DNA from: an uncultured Bacteroidales bacterium
GTDB lineage: Bacteria > Bacteroidota > Bacteroidia > Bacteroidales > UBA932
Direction: 5' to 3'
DNA length: 64,000 nucleotides
NCBI GenBank assembly: GCA_946185745.1
Contig: CAMHKQ010000008.1
Location: forward strand, 1 to 64,000
The notes under the pieces were generated by a model, which saw only the letters and a list, made by a program, of their open reading frames with translations, ran no database searches and had not been told where the DNA came from. The translations under genes and the position numbers were made by a program. This document shows positions 41,456 to 50,394 of this stretch, one piece after another (positions within the stretch are counted from its first letter, which is position 1; each line of letters begins with the position of its first letter).

Positions 41456-42463
41456 TCAGATATACATGTACAAACTGTCGGTCAGTTCGGTGAAAAGGAT
41501 TTTGATGTTCACGTTGCGGTCTATCATGCCCACGGTGCGGTCGAGCTTCGCGAGGGCCATGCGCGGGAAGCGCTTGCCGAGTTTCGACGCCCATCCGGCC
41601 GCCTCGGCGTCGTCTCCGGCCAGCCGGGAGAGCCCCTGCTGGTACAGGAACACCCGGCGGAATTTTTCGGCCGCGTAGCGGCAGAAGCCCTTGGCGCTTT
41701 CGCGCGACGGCAGCGCGGCTATCTGCTCCCCGATGGAGAGCACCTCCGAAAGGTTGCGGGAAAGCAGGGCGTCCATCAGCTGAGCCAACAGGCCGCCGTC
41801 GTCGTAGGATTCCGCCGCGGACACCAGGGGGGAGGAGACCCTGAACATCTGGCAGCGGGAGACAATGGTCGGAAGGAGCTTCTCCGGCGCATGCGTGATG
41901 AGCACGAACACCGTCTGTGCTGGAGGTTCCTCCAGCATCTTGAGCAACTTGTTGGCCGCCTGGGTGTTCATCCTTTCGGGAAGGTACACCAGGGCCGCTG
42001 AGTAACCGCCTTCGAGCGAGTGGAGGCTGAAGGCTCGCAACAGGGCGTTGGCCTCAGCCACTCCTATGACGGGATTTTTTCCGTCGAAGCCCAGGGCCCG
42101 GTAGAGATCCTGTTCGGTGAAGGACGGGTTCTCGAGCGCGAGGGCGCGGAAGTCGGGGATGAACTGCTCGGAGGGCGAGTGTTCCGACTGCGCCGACGAG
42201 GACGGCAGCACCACCGGGAACACGAAATGGACGTCGGGGTGGATGAGTTTGGTTATTTTGTTGCAGTGCGGGCACTCGCCGCAGGAGTCCCCGCCAGTCC
42301 TGCCGCTGCAGTAGAGGTACTGCAGGAATGCCAGAGCCACTGGGAAGGCGCCGCCGCCGTCGTTCTCGTGCAGCAGCAGGGCATGGGGCAGCCTGCCGGA
42401 ATCCACCGCCCCGGCAAGGGCCTTCACGACCTCTTCGTTCCCCTGTATCTGGCTGAATTTCAT
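41456..42463 (-). CDS. holB: DNA polymerase III delta' subunit
   Basis: Clamp-loader subunit of the replicative polymerase. N-terminus FSQIQGNEEVVKALAGAVDSGRLPHALLLHENDGGG matches the AAA+ fold with a degenerate P-loop, as usual for delta'. The zinc module CSGRTGGDSCGECPHC and the NKITKLIHPDVHFVFPVV segment follow, and the sensor region KLLKMLEEPPAQTVFVLITHAPEKLLPTIVSRCQ is clear. 335 residues. Its start overlaps the upstream prenyl synthase stop (ATGA). Confidence 0.9.
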   Translation of the reverse strand: MKFSQIQGNEEVVKALAGAVDSGRLPHALLLHENDGGGAFPVALAFLQYLYCSGRTGGDSCGECPHCNKITKLIHPDVHFVFPVVLPSSSAQSEHSPSEQFIPDFRALALENPSFTEQDLYRALGFDGKNPVIGVAEANALLRAFSLHSLEGGYSAALVYLPERMNTQAANKLLKMLEEPPAQTVFVLITHAPEKLLPTIVSRCQMFRVSSPLVSAAESYDDGGLLAQLMDALLSRNLSEVLSIGEQIAALPSRESAKGFCRYAAEKFRRVFLYQQGLSRLAGDDAEAAGWASKLGKRFPRMALAKLDRTVGMIDRNVNIKILFTELTDSLYMYI

Positions 42464-43431
42464 TTCTTTCTGCTTTCGTTAAGAAGTGCAAGCTGTTCGA
42501 GCAGGTCCCTTTCGCGCGAGGGCGGAAGCGCCTTCAGGGAGTCGATTGCGGCGAGCAAGTAGCCGTGAAGCGCCTGCTCGGCGTACGCTATGCCCCCTCC
42601 TTCCAGCACGAGCCTGCTCAGCTCGCCGGCATTTTCGGGGTGAGCCTCTATGTCCTTCACCATGTCGCGGATGCGCAGCGGGTCCGGCGCGCTCCTGAGG
42701 ATGCCCAGAAGGGGCATGGTTATCTTCCTTTCCCTGAGGTCCACTCCGGACGGCTTGCCTATGTCGCCGCCCTGGAAGTCCATGATGTCGTCTTTTATCT
42801 GAAAGGCGATGCCCATGGCCTTGGCGTACTCCGATGCGGCCTCGAAAAGGGCCGGGGAGGCATTTACCGTCTTGGCGCCGCATTCGGCGCAGAGCCTGAA
42901 GAGGGACGCCGTCTTGCAGTAGATTATCCGCAGGTAGTCGGATTCGGTGGTGTCGCAGCTGAAGGCTTTCTGCTGCTGGAGCATCTCCCCTTCGGCAAGG
43001 TCGCTGAAGGTGCGGGCGAACGCCCGCATCCCCCATTCGTGGTAGGTGCTGTCGGCTATTATGCCCACGGCCCTGGCCAGCCAGAAGTCGCCTATAAGCA
43101 CCGCCGGCACCGGGCCGAAGACGCTCATGGCGGTGGGAGCTCCCCTGCGGGTGTCGCTCTCGTCGGCCACGTCGTCGTGGAAAAGGGTTGCGGTGTGAAG
43201 CATCTCCACCGCGGCGGCGAGCATGCGGGTGTCTTCGCTGACCTCCCCTCCGCCGCAGGCCTTTGCCATGAGTAGGGTGAGGACTGGACGGAGCAGTTTG
43301 CCGGAGTTGCCGGCTACCCTCATGTCGAAATCCTGGAGTATGGGTACGTCAGAACTGAGGCGGCTACGGACTAATGCCTTAACCGCCTCAAGCTCCGACC
43401 CGAGGATATTCCTGATATCTTGAGGGTCCAC
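42460..43431 (-). CDS. Long-chain polyprenyl diphosphate synthase
   Basis: trans-Isoprenyl diphosphate synthase that builds the side chain of menaquinone. The first Asp-rich motif is LFHDDVADESDTRRG (DDxxD) and the second FQIKDDIMDFQG (DDxxD). 323 residues, typical for octaprenyl/heptaprenyl (IspB/HepT-like) enzymes; chain length cannot be read from the sequence with certainty. It stands 6 bp downstream of the beta-barrel protein gene. Confidence 0.9.
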   Translation of the reverse strand: MDPQDIRNILGSELEAVKALVRSRLSSDVPILQDFDMRVAGNSGKLLRPVLTLLMAKACGGGEVSEDTRMLAAAVEMLHTATLFHDDVADESDTRRGAPTAMSVFGPVPAVLIGDFWLARAVGIIADSTYHEWGMRAFARTFSDLAEGEMLQQQKAFSCDTTESDYLRIIYCKTASLFRLCAECGAKTVNASPALFEAASEYAKAMGIAFQIKDDIMDFQGGDIGKPSGVDLRERKITMPLLGILRSAPDPLRIRDMVKDIEAHPENAGELSRLVLEGGGIAYAEQALHGYLLAAIDSLKALPPSRERDLLEQLALLNESRKK

Positions 43432-43437
43432 TTTCCG

Positions 43438-44073
43438 CTACAGGAAGATGGCCACGGAAGCCATGATGCCCGAGCACTTCTCGTTCTTCATGACCGTCGT
43501 TCCGGTGTTGATGAGATCCGAGATTTCGGCTCCGTCGTAGAGTTCGCCGAGGTTCCAGAAGTAGCGTACGGAAACTTGGAGCCTATTGAAAATATCGACG
43601 CCTGCACCGAGGCCGGCGCCGTACTCAAGACGGTTCTTGATGTTGTCCCACTTGACGCTCTGGAGCTTATTCTGGATATTCTGGATGTTGGTGCTTTGAC
43701 CGCCGGCGGAGTTGGTGATAGCATAACCCACGAAAGGCTCTACGAAGGCATAAGGCCTGAAGCCCGCGATGGGAATGCCGACCTGGATCTGGACGGGCAG
43801 CTCGAGGAAGCCGGTCTTGAAGTTGATGGACTTGGAGTCGAAATCTTCGAGGCGGGTGCCCTTCACGTTGTAGATGAGGGAGGGCTGCACGCCGATGAGG
43901 CCGAGGCTGATCCTGCGCGTCACACCGACATGATAGAGGGTGATGTCGGTGACTTTGTCTGCTGCGTCCTTGATGTCGGTCGCGGACGAGGTGACGCCGG
44001 CGATGATACCGGACTGGGCGAATGCGCTGACGGAAACGACGAGTGCCGCCAGGGTGATGAAGAGCTTTTTCAT
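43438..44073 (-). CDS. Outer-membrane beta-barrel protein (PorT-like)
   Basis: 211 residues with a signal peptide (MKKLFITLAALVVSVSAFAQ). Alternating hydrophobic/polar strands (ISLGLIGVQPSLIYNVKGTR, LELPVQIQVGIPIAGFRPYAFVEPFVGYAI, YGAGLGAGVDIFNRLQVSVRYFWNL) and a terminal aromatic-poor strand ending IFL fit a small eight-stranded barrel of the outer-membrane-protein beta-barrel family common in Bacteroidota. I start at ATG 44073 at the signal peptide. Function unknown. It follows trxA by 2 bp. Confidence 0.7.
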   Translation of the reverse strand: MKKLFITLAALVVSVSAFAQSGIIAGVTSSATDIKDAADKVTDITLYHVGVTRRISLGLIGVQPSLIYNVKGTRLEDFDSKSINFKTGFLELPVQIQVGIPIAGFRPYAFVEPFVGYAITNSAGGQSTNIQNIQNKLQSVKWDNIKNRLEYGAGLGAGVDIFNRLQVSVRYFWNLGELYDGAEISDLINTGTTVMKNEKCSGIMASVAIFL

Positions 44074-44075
44074 AT

Positions 44076-44387
44076 CTACAGTAAATTGTTGAGTTTCGTT
44101 TCGATGTCGGCCTTGCTTACCACGCCGACGGTCTTGTCGACGGCGATGCCGTCCTTGAAGAAGATGAGGGTGGGGATGCTGCGGATGCCGAATTCGGCGG
44201 CGACGTCTTCGGCGTCGTCCACGTTGCACTTGGCCACGAGGGCGCGGCCTTCATAATCGGCGGCGACTTCTTCCACGGTTGGGCCAAGCATGCGGCAGGG
44301 GCCGCACCAGGTAGCCCAGAAATCTATCATGGCGACCTTGTTGGCGGCCAGGAGTTCCTTGAAATTGGTATTGTTAACTTCTGTCAT
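44076..44387 (-). CDS. trxA: Thioredoxin
   Basis: 103-residue cytoplasmic thioredoxin with the WCGPC active site (C28, C31), the cis-proline segment IRSIPTLIFFKDG and normal length. Reduces disulfides for ribonucleotide reductase, peroxidases and others. It has its own promoter box (TAGCTTTG) at the end of the upstream gene. Confidence 0.95.
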   Translation of the reverse strand: MTEVNNTNFKELLAANKVAMIDFWATWCGPCRMLGPTVEEVAADYEGRALVAKCNVDDAEDVAAEFGIRSIPTLIFFKDGIAVDKTVGVVSKADIETKLNNLL

Positions 44388-44412
44388 GACTTTTTAAGTT
44401 GGTTATTATCTA

Positions 44413-44420
44413 CAAAGCTA
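44413..44420 (-). promoter_or_regulatory. -7 box for trxA
   Basis: TAGCTTTG on the minus strand; it includes the TAG stop of the upstream PG0541-like gene and lies 25 nt before the trxA ATG. Confidence 0.5.
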
Positions 44421-44714
44421 ATAAAAATTTTCCACATTCCACATAAACGCCCTCAAGCCCAGTTTCGGGGAACGCTCGTCGGTGCGTTTGAGGGCCTGCA
44501 GTATTTTTGCGGCCTTCTCGTCGTCCTCGACGAAGGTGAAGACGGCGTGGTTCATTTCGGGCCAGGCGTGGCTGCCCATGTGCGGGAGGCCGTCCTTGCT
44601 GCCCCTGCCGCCGACGTCGGTCCAGCGGGTGTATCCCTTCTGGTCGAAATGCTCCAGGAGGCGGATTATCTCCTCGTTGTAGGCCTGTGAATATGCTATG
44701 AACAATGCTTTCAT
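44418..44714 (-). CDS. PG0541-family transporter-associated protein
   Basis: 98-residue soluble protein (MKALFIAYSQAYNEEIIRLLEHFDQKGYTRWTDV...). Its ferredoxin-like beta-alpha-beta pattern resembles PII-type regulators. Such proteins accompany RND efflux genes in Bacteroidota, and here it starts 1 bp after the permease stop. It may sense a ligand and regulate the pump; this is inference. Confidence 0.7.
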   Translation of the reverse strand: MKALFIAYSQAYNEEIIRLLEHFDQKGYTRWTDVGGRGSKDGLPHMGSHAWPEMNHAVFTFVEDDEKAAKILQALKRTDERSPKLGLRAFMWNVENFY

Positions 44715-44715
44715 C

Positions 44716-47700
44716 TTACTCGAAATTTAAGGTTTCCTCCGCTTCACGGCACTGCCGGCGGCGTTCCTGGCGGGTGGCGAAGATACAGTAGATCGTGGGA
44801 ATGAGGATGAGGGTGACCACGGTCGAGAAGGTGAGGCCCCAGGCCACGGTCATACCCAGCGAGTGCCACATCTCGGAGCCTTCGCCGGTGCCGAGGGCAA
44901 GCGGGAGCATGCCGATGACGGTGGTGAGAGTGGTCATCAGGATGGGCCTCAGGCGGCTGCGGGCCGCGGTGGTGGCCGCTTCTATCACGCCCATTCCCCT
45001 CTCGCGCATCAGGTTGGTGTAGTCGATGAGCACGATACCGTTGTTCACCACGATACCGATGAGAATCAGGATGCCTATCATGGCCATCATGTCGAGCGTG
45101 GTGCCGGTGGCCCAGAGGCCGATGAGCACGCCCATGAAGCCGAACGGCACGCTGAACATGATGACGAACGGGTTCACGAAGTTCTCGAACTGGGCGGCCA
45201 TCACCATATACACGAGTATGAGGATGAGCACGAGCAGGGTCATGAGGTCTTTCATCATGTCCTGCTGGTCTTCGTAGTCACCGGAGAGCTCGGTGGTGAT
45301 GTTGGACGGGAGGCTGACGGTCTTGAGGATCGCGTTGACGCTCTCCACGCCCTTGCTCATGGCCACTCCCTTGGCGGTGATGCCGGTGACGGTGATGTAA
45401 CGCTCGCGGTTTTTGCGCTCGATGGTGGGCGGGACCTTGCTCTCCACCACGGTGCCCACTTCCTTGACGCGGATGGGAGCCCCGCCGGGAGCGGTGAGGA
45501 TCATGTTTTCGATATCCTCGACGCTGTTGCGGAATTCCTTGGCGTAACGGACGCGGATGCTGTATTCGTCGCCTTCCTCACGGAAATAGGAGCCCACGGT
45601 GCCGCTCATGGCCGCGCTGAACGCGGTGGCAGCGGTGGTGGAGCTCAGCCCGTGCAGGGCCAGTTTCTCGCGGTCGAAGTCGACCAGGTACTCGGGGGTG
45701 TATTCGTCGCGGCTGAGCACCACCTGCACGAAGTCGCCGCTGAGGTTCATCTTCTGCTGTATCTCCTTGGCGATGCGGTCGGTCTCGTCGAAATCGTAAC
45801 CGTAAATCTCGAGAGCCACAGTCGTGGCGCCGCCCATTCCGCCGCCGCCCTCCGTTACCTGGGCACGGTCGATTTCTGGATACTCCTTCAGCTCGGCGCG
45901 GATTACGTTCGCGATTTCGGAGGCGCTCCTGTCGCGGTCTTCCATGCTGCCGAGGTTGATGTTCATGCTGATGAGGTAGGAGCCGTTGTTGCGCGAGCTC
46001 GCCATGGCGTTGTCGGAGTCAGCCTGGCCGAAACGGTATTCGAACACCCTGATTTCGGGAATCTCGCTCTTGAAACGCGCGTAGAGTTCATGTGCGAAGC
46101 GCCCGGTGACCTCCTGCGAAGTACCCACAGGGAGCTCCACCGTCACGGAAAGGCGCCCCGAGTCGGAATTCGGGAAGAAGCCCGTGGTCATCTTGGGAAC
46201 CAGCAGCACGAACACCACTGCAATAATTGCGAAAGCGCTGAGCGTCACGAGCTTGCGATGCGTCACGCACCAGTTCACGATGCGGGAGTAGAAGTTGCTC
46301 AGGCCTTCCAGGGCCCTGTCTATCGGGCCGAAAACTTTCTTGTGCAGTTTGGATTCCTTCGCCTGGGCGCTGAGCATGTTCGACGCCATCACCGGCACGA
46401 GGGTAAGGGCCATGCCCGTGGACACGACCATGATGATGCTCACTATCCAGCCGAGCTGCTTAAACATGAGCCCGGCGAAGCCCGACACCATGGTGAGGGG
46501 AAGGAACACGCACAGAGTGGTGAGGGTGGAGCCCACGATGGAGCCGGCCACCTCGGAGGTGCCGTTCACGGCCGCCTCCTTGCGCTTTTCGCCGCGGTCC
46601 ATGTGCTTGGAGATGTTCTCCAGCACCACTATGGAGTTGTCCACCACCATGCCGATGGCTATGGACAGCGCCGACATGGAGATGATGTTCAGCGTATTGC
46701 CCGTGGCGAGCAGGTATACCAGCGAGCCCATGAGGGCGATGGGGATGGCGAGCACGATGATGAATGTGGCTCTCCATCTGCCCAGGAATACGTACACCAC
46801 CAGCATGACCACGAGCATCGTGATGATGATGGTCTTCAGCAGCGACATGATGGTGTTGATGATGTTGTCGGAAGAGTCGATGACGGGCACCAGCTCGATG
46901 TCCGAAGGGAGCGAGGGCGCAATTTCCGCCATCTTTTTCTTTACCTGCCTGATGACGTCCACGGTGTTGGCTCCGGTCTGTTTCTGGATCATGATGGTAG
47001 CCGCCCGTTCGCCGTTGGTCCAGGATTCCTGGTACTTCTCGGCAGGGCCGTCCACGAGGGTGGCCACGTCGCGCAGGTACACTGCGCTGCCGCCGCTGTA
47101 GCCCACCACCACGTCGAGTATCTCCCGCGGGTCGGAGAATTCCTTCTCGACGCGGAGCGAGTAGGTTTCGGTGCCGATATCGATGTTGCCGGAGGGGACG
47201 TTGCGGTTCTCGGAGGCGATGACCGCTGAGATGCCGGCTATGCTGAGCCCATAGGCCTCGAGCTTGCTGGGATCGCAGTATATCTGAATTTCGCGGTCGG
47301 GGGCGCCGATGACCGTCACCGTACCCACACCGTCAACGCGGGCCAGCGGGGTGGTCACGCGGTCGTCGAGGATGCGGTCCAGGCCGTTGAAGCTCTCGTC
47401 GGCCGTGGCGCTGATTATCATGATGGGCATGTCGTCCATGCTGAACTTGCGCAGGAACGGTGTGCTGGCCCCGTCGGGCAGGGTCTGCGACACCATGTCG
47501 AGGTTGTCGCGGATGTCGTTGCAGGCCGCGTCAATGTCGGTGCCGTATTCGAATTCCAGGATGACGATTGCAATGTTTTCACGCGAACGGGACGTCATGT
47601 CCTTGAGGTGCTCGACGCTGTTGAGGCTGTTCTCGAGCACTTTCGTGAGGTTGTTCTCCACGTCCGTGGCGCTGGCGCCGGGATAGGAGCTCATGACCAT

Positions 47701-47835
47701 TACCACGTTGGCGTCGAAGTCGGGCAGCTGCGCTATGGATGTCTTCATGAGCGCATAGATGCCGAATACCACGAACGCCACGAACACGAGAATCGTGGTG
47801 ACCGGCCGGTTTACTGCTGTACGGTATATGCTCAT
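44716..47835 (-). CDS. RND efflux permease (HAE1/AcrB family)
   Basis: 1039-residue proton-driven pump of the inner membrane. Twelve membrane helices with two large periplasmic loops are evident: N-terminal AVNRPVTTILVFVAFVVFGIYAL, the proton-relay helix containing NIISMSALSIAIGMVVDNSIVVLENI (paired Asp), and VEDNIVxL-type ADSDNAMASS loops. C-terminal half MIGILILIGIVVNNGIVLIDYTNL is the repeat. Encoded after the adaptor and outer-membrane genes with 4-bp spacing, giving a complete tripartite system. Substrates unknown. Confidence 0.93.
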   Translation of the reverse strand: MSIYRTAVNRPVTTILVFVAFVVFGIYALMKTSIAQLPDFDANVVMVMSSYPGASATDVENNLTKVLENSLNSVEHLKDMTSRSRENIAIVILEFEYGTDIDAACNDIRDNLDMVSQTLPDGASTPFLRKFSMDDMPIMIISATADESFNGLDRILDDRVTTPLARVDGVGTVTVIGAPDREIQIYCDPSKLEAYGLSIAGISAVIASENRNVPSGNIDIGTETYSLRVEKEFSDPREILDVVVGYSGGSAVYLRDVATLVDGPAEKYQESWTNGERAATIMIQKQTGANTVDVIRQVKKKMAEIAPSLPSDIELVPVIDSSDNIINTIMSLLKTIIITMLVVMLVVYVFLGRWRATFIIVLAIPIALMGSLVYLLATGNTLNIISMSALSIAIGMVVDNSIVVLENISKHMDRGEKRKEAAVNGTSEVAGSIVGSTLTTLCVFLPLTMVSGFAGLMFKQLGWIVSIIMVVSTGMALTLVPVMASNMLSAQAKESKLHKKVFGPIDRALEGLSNFYSRIVNWCVTHRKLVTLSAFAIIAVVFVLLVPKMTTGFFPNSDSGRLSVTVELPVGTSQEVTGRFAHELYARFKSEIPEIRVFEYRFGQADSDNAMASSRNNGSYLISMNINLGSMEDRDRSASEIANVIRAELKEYPEIDRAQVTEGGGGMGGATTVALEIYGYDFDETDRIAKEIQQKMNLSGDFVQVVLSRDEYTPEYLVDFDREKLALHGLSSTTAATAFSAAMSGTVGSYFREEGDEYSIRVRYAKEFRNSVEDIENMILTAPGGAPIRVKEVGTVVESKVPPTIERKNRERYITVTGITAKGVAMSKGVESVNAILKTVSLPSNITTELSGDYEDQQDMMKDLMTLLVLILILVYMVMAAQFENFVNPFVIMFSVPFGFMGVLIGLWATGTTLDMMAMIGILILIGIVVNNGIVLIDYTNLMRERGMGVIEAATTAARSRLRPILMTTLTTVIGMLPLALGTGEGSEMWHSLGMTVAWGLTFSTVVTLILIPTIYCIFATRQERRRQCREAEETLNFE

Positions 47836-47839
47836 AGGG

Positions 47840-48862
47840 CTATCTCTCCACTATCTCGATCTTCGCTCCGTCCTTGAGGGCGCTGGCGCCGCTCACTGCT
47901 ATGCGGTCGCCTTCGCTCACGCCGCTCAGCAACTCGTAGCTGTTGCCGGTGTGACGGCCGAGGGTTACGGCCGAGCTGCGCACGGTGGCACCGTCTTCAT
48001 TGAGGATGTAGACGTAGCGCTGGCCGGTGCCGAGCTGCTTCACCACCGCTTCGTCGGGCACCACGGCGCTGTAGTTGTCGCCGAAGCTGAGGGTGGCCTT
48101 ACAGTACATGCCGGGCCTGAGGGCGCGGTCGCCGTTCGGCACCTGAACCTCCACCTTGAAGGTGTGGGAGGTGGCGTCCATGACGGGGTAGATGCGCTTC
48201 ACCGTGCCGGTGAAAGACTTGCCCGGGAGGGCATCTGCCGTGATCTTCACGCTCTGGCCGACTTTCACCTTGGTGTAGTCGCTCTCGGACACGCCCACCA
48301 GGAGCTTGACCGGGGTTATCTGCTGCACCGTGAATATGGGCTGGCCCATGGTGTACATGTCTCCGCGGTCGTAATTGCGTGCGGTAACGACGCCGTTTAT
48401 GGGCGAACGGAGGATGGTGTTCTGCTCGAGGTTCTCGTAGGATGCCTTGGCCACGTTGTACTGCAGTTCGGCAGCCTCGTAGTCACTCTGGGACAGGCCA
48501 CCCTGCTCGTACAACTGTTTGAGGCGGGCGAGTTCGGTCTCGGAATTGGTGAGCTGGAGCCTGCTCTGCGTGAGCTGGACAGCGTCCATCTCCGCAAGAA
48601 TCTGCCCCTTGCCGACAAACGAGCCGACATCCACGTTTATCTTCTGGATGCGGTTGCCGCTCTGCGGGGCGATGTTGTTCACCGCGAAAGCCTGAACCGT
48701 GGTGGAATACTCTTCAGTCTGTGGGACTGTCCTGAACTGCACGTCAGTTACCGTAACGCGGGTGGGCGGGAGTTCCGTCGCTGCGTTGGATGAGCTTGTC
48801 TTTTTCTGTCCGCAGGCGGACACTGCCAGCGCTGCGAGGATTATGATGTATGTCTTTTTCAT
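47840..48862 (-). CDS. RND efflux periplasmic adaptor (MFP), lipoprotein
   Basis: 340-residue membrane fusion protein with a lipobox (LAALAVSACG). The lipoyl/biotinyl halves (GNRIQKINVDVGSFVGKGQILAEMD and NTILRSPINGVVTARNYDRGDMYTMGQPIFTV) flank a helical hairpin (about 95-140). ATG 48862 is chosen because it begins the lipoprotein signal and overlaps the tolC stop (ATGA). Confidence 0.92.
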   Translation of the reverse strand: MKKTYIIILAALAVSACGQKKTSSSNAATELPPTRVTVTDVQFRTVPQTEEYSTTVQAFAVNNIAPQSGNRIQKINVDVGSFVGKGQILAEMDAVQLTQSRLQLTNSETELARLKQLYEQGGLSQSDYEAAELQYNVAKASYENLEQNTILRSPINGVVTARNYDRGDMYTMGQPIFTVQQITPVKLLVGVSESDYTKVKVGQSVKITADALPGKSFTGTVKRIYPVMDATSHTFKVEVQVPNGDRALRPGMYCKATLSFGDNYSAVVPDEAVVKQLGTGQRYVYILNEDGATVRSSAVTLGRHTGNSYELLSGVSEGDRIAVSGASALKDGAKIEIVER

Positions 48863-50286
48863 TTTTCGTAGATGCTGAAATCGGCGCCGAGGGTCTGTTC
48901 GAGCGCGGCCTTTGCCCCGATGAAAGTGTAAACTGCCTGGGATACCGCAAGCTGCGCCTGGGTGAGGGCGAGCTGTGCGTCGTTGAGGTCGGTGAGGGTG
49001 CTGCGGCCGACCTCGTAGCTCTTGGAGGCTATACCGTAGGCTTTCCGGGCGCTCTCCAGCGCCTCGATGGCGGAGGAGTAGCTCTTGGTGGCCGTCTCCA
49101 TCGTATTGAGGCTCTGGCGTATGGCCACGCGGAGGTTCCTTTCGGTGTCTTCCCGCTGGATGTCGAATTCCTGCTGCTGCACCCTGGCCTGCTTCACCGC
49201 ATTGTACCTGCTGCCGCCGGAGAAGATGGGGATGCTGAGGCTCAGGCCCACGGTGGCGTAGGGATGCCATTTGTATTCGCTGAAATTGAAGGCGTTCTCC
49301 ATGGCGTTGGCGCTGGCGCTGAATGAGAGGGCGAGCGATGGAAGGCTGGCGTACTGCTGCATCCTGACGGTGTTGGCCAGCTGCCCGGCCTGTATCTCCA
49401 GCTGCCTGAGGGTGGAGTTGTCCGAAAGGTCGTAATCTTCCGGGGCCATGTACTGGAGGTCGTCGGCGTAGTCCTGGAGGGATTCGGCGACGTCGATGTT
49501 AAGGTCGAGGTCCACACCCATGAGGGCCTTCAGCTGCCAGAGTGTCAGGTAGACGGCGTTTTCGCTGTCATAAAGGTTCGGGACGGCGTTGGCCACGGCA
49601 GTCTTCGCCCGCGCGAGGTCGAGTTCCGAGGCCTTGGAGGCGTTGTACTTCTGCTGGGTGCGTTCGCAGTTTGCCACCGCGTTCTCGTAGACGCTCCTGT
49701 ATACGTTCCGCGCCTCCTTGGCAAGCAAAACTGCATAGTAGGCCTGTTTGACCTGCGTAACCATCTGCAGGCGCGAGCCGCGGGCCTTCTCGACCGCGAG
49801 CTCCACGTCCTGGCCGCTGATGGCGATGCTTTTCCAGAGCTGGGCGTTGACGAGGGGCATGTTTGCCGACACTCCCCCGTTGAAGGTATTCCAGCGGCCG
49901 ACTTCGATGTCGACTGACTGTCCGCCCATATCCATGGACATTACCTGTTTCTTGAGGGTGCGGCTGAACGAGCCGGTGGCATTCACCGCGGGGAACAGTG
50001 AGGCGTAACTGCCTTTGCGGGCATAGCCCTTCGCCTCGATTTCCTTGTCGGCAACCCGCACCGAGGCATTCTCGCTGAGCGCTATTTCCAGCGCCTGCGC
50101 GAGGGTGATTACGGTCGCCGAGGTGTCGGGGGCCTCCTGGGTGTGCGCGAGGGCCTTCTGGGCGTGCGCTGGGGCCGGGGCCTCCTGGGCATGTACGGGA
50201 GCGATTGCGGCTGCCGTGGTGCCGGGGGCCGGGGTAATTGCAGGAGCCGCCTGCAGGACGGCCGCTGCCAATATCAGATGAATCAT
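48859..50286 (-). CDS. TolC-family outer-membrane efflux channel
   Basis: 475 residues with the duplicated OEP domain (TLAQALEIALSENASVRVADKEIEAKGYARKGSYASLFP and the mirrored SLPSLALSFSASANAMENAF / VGLSLSIPIFSGGSRYNAVKQARVQQ). The N-terminus has a weak signal sequence and an unusual low-complexity Ala/Pro/Gln stretch (HAQEAPAPAHAQKALAHTQEAP) before the first conserved block. First gene of the efflux operon; its promoter faces that of the GH16 gene. Confidence 0.92.
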   Translation of the reverse strand: MIHLILAAAVLQAAPAITPAPGTTAAAIAPVHAQEAPAPAHAQKALAHTQEAPDTSATVITLAQALEIALSENASVRVADKEIEAKGYARKGSYASLFPAVNATGSFSRTLKKQVMSMDMGGQSVDIEVGRWNTFNGGVSANMPLVNAQLWKSIAISGQDVELAVEKARGSRLQMVTQVKQAYYAVLLAKEARNVYRSVYENAVANCERTQQKYNASKASELDLARAKTAVANAVPNLYDSENAVYLTLWQLKALMGVDLDLNIDVAESLQDYADDLQYMAPEDYDLSDNSTLRQLEIQAGQLANTVRMQQYASLPSLALSFSASANAMENAFNFSEYKWHPYATVGLSLSIPIFSGGSRYNAVKQARVQQQEFDIQREDTERNLRVAIRQSLNTMETATKSYSSAIEALESARKAYGIASKSYEVGRSTLTDLNDAQLALTQAQLAVSQAVYTFIGAKAALEQTLGADFSIYEK

Positions 50287-50308
50287 TTTCGACTAAGTAT
50301 ATAGTGTG

Positions 50309-50316
50309 CAAAAATA
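50309..50316 (-). promoter_or_regulatory. -7 box for the efflux operon
   Basis: TATTTTTG on the minus strand, 22 nt before the tolC-type ATG. Confidence 0.6.
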
Positions 50317-50367
50317 CAACAAATATTGTACCCGAAACACAACCTCTTTCTAATGCGCCAAATATGT

Positions 50368-50375
50368 TATATTTG
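50368..50375 (+). promoter_or_regulatory. -7 box for the GH16 gene
   Basis: TATATTTG, 19 nt before the ATG at 50395. Confidence 0.6.
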
Positions 50376-50394
50376 TATTGAAATATAAAGGCCT

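Noticed and set aside
44863..47229. 788-codon plus-strand frame opposite the RND permease
   Set aside because: Rich in His, Glu, Gly and Val, as expected from the complement of a GC-rich coding frame; the opposite strand has an unmistakable RND protein.
48863..49270. Extended N-terminus for the MFP adaptor
   Set aside because: The extension overlaps the TolC gene by 400 bp; ATG 48862 starts a perfect lipoprotein signal.
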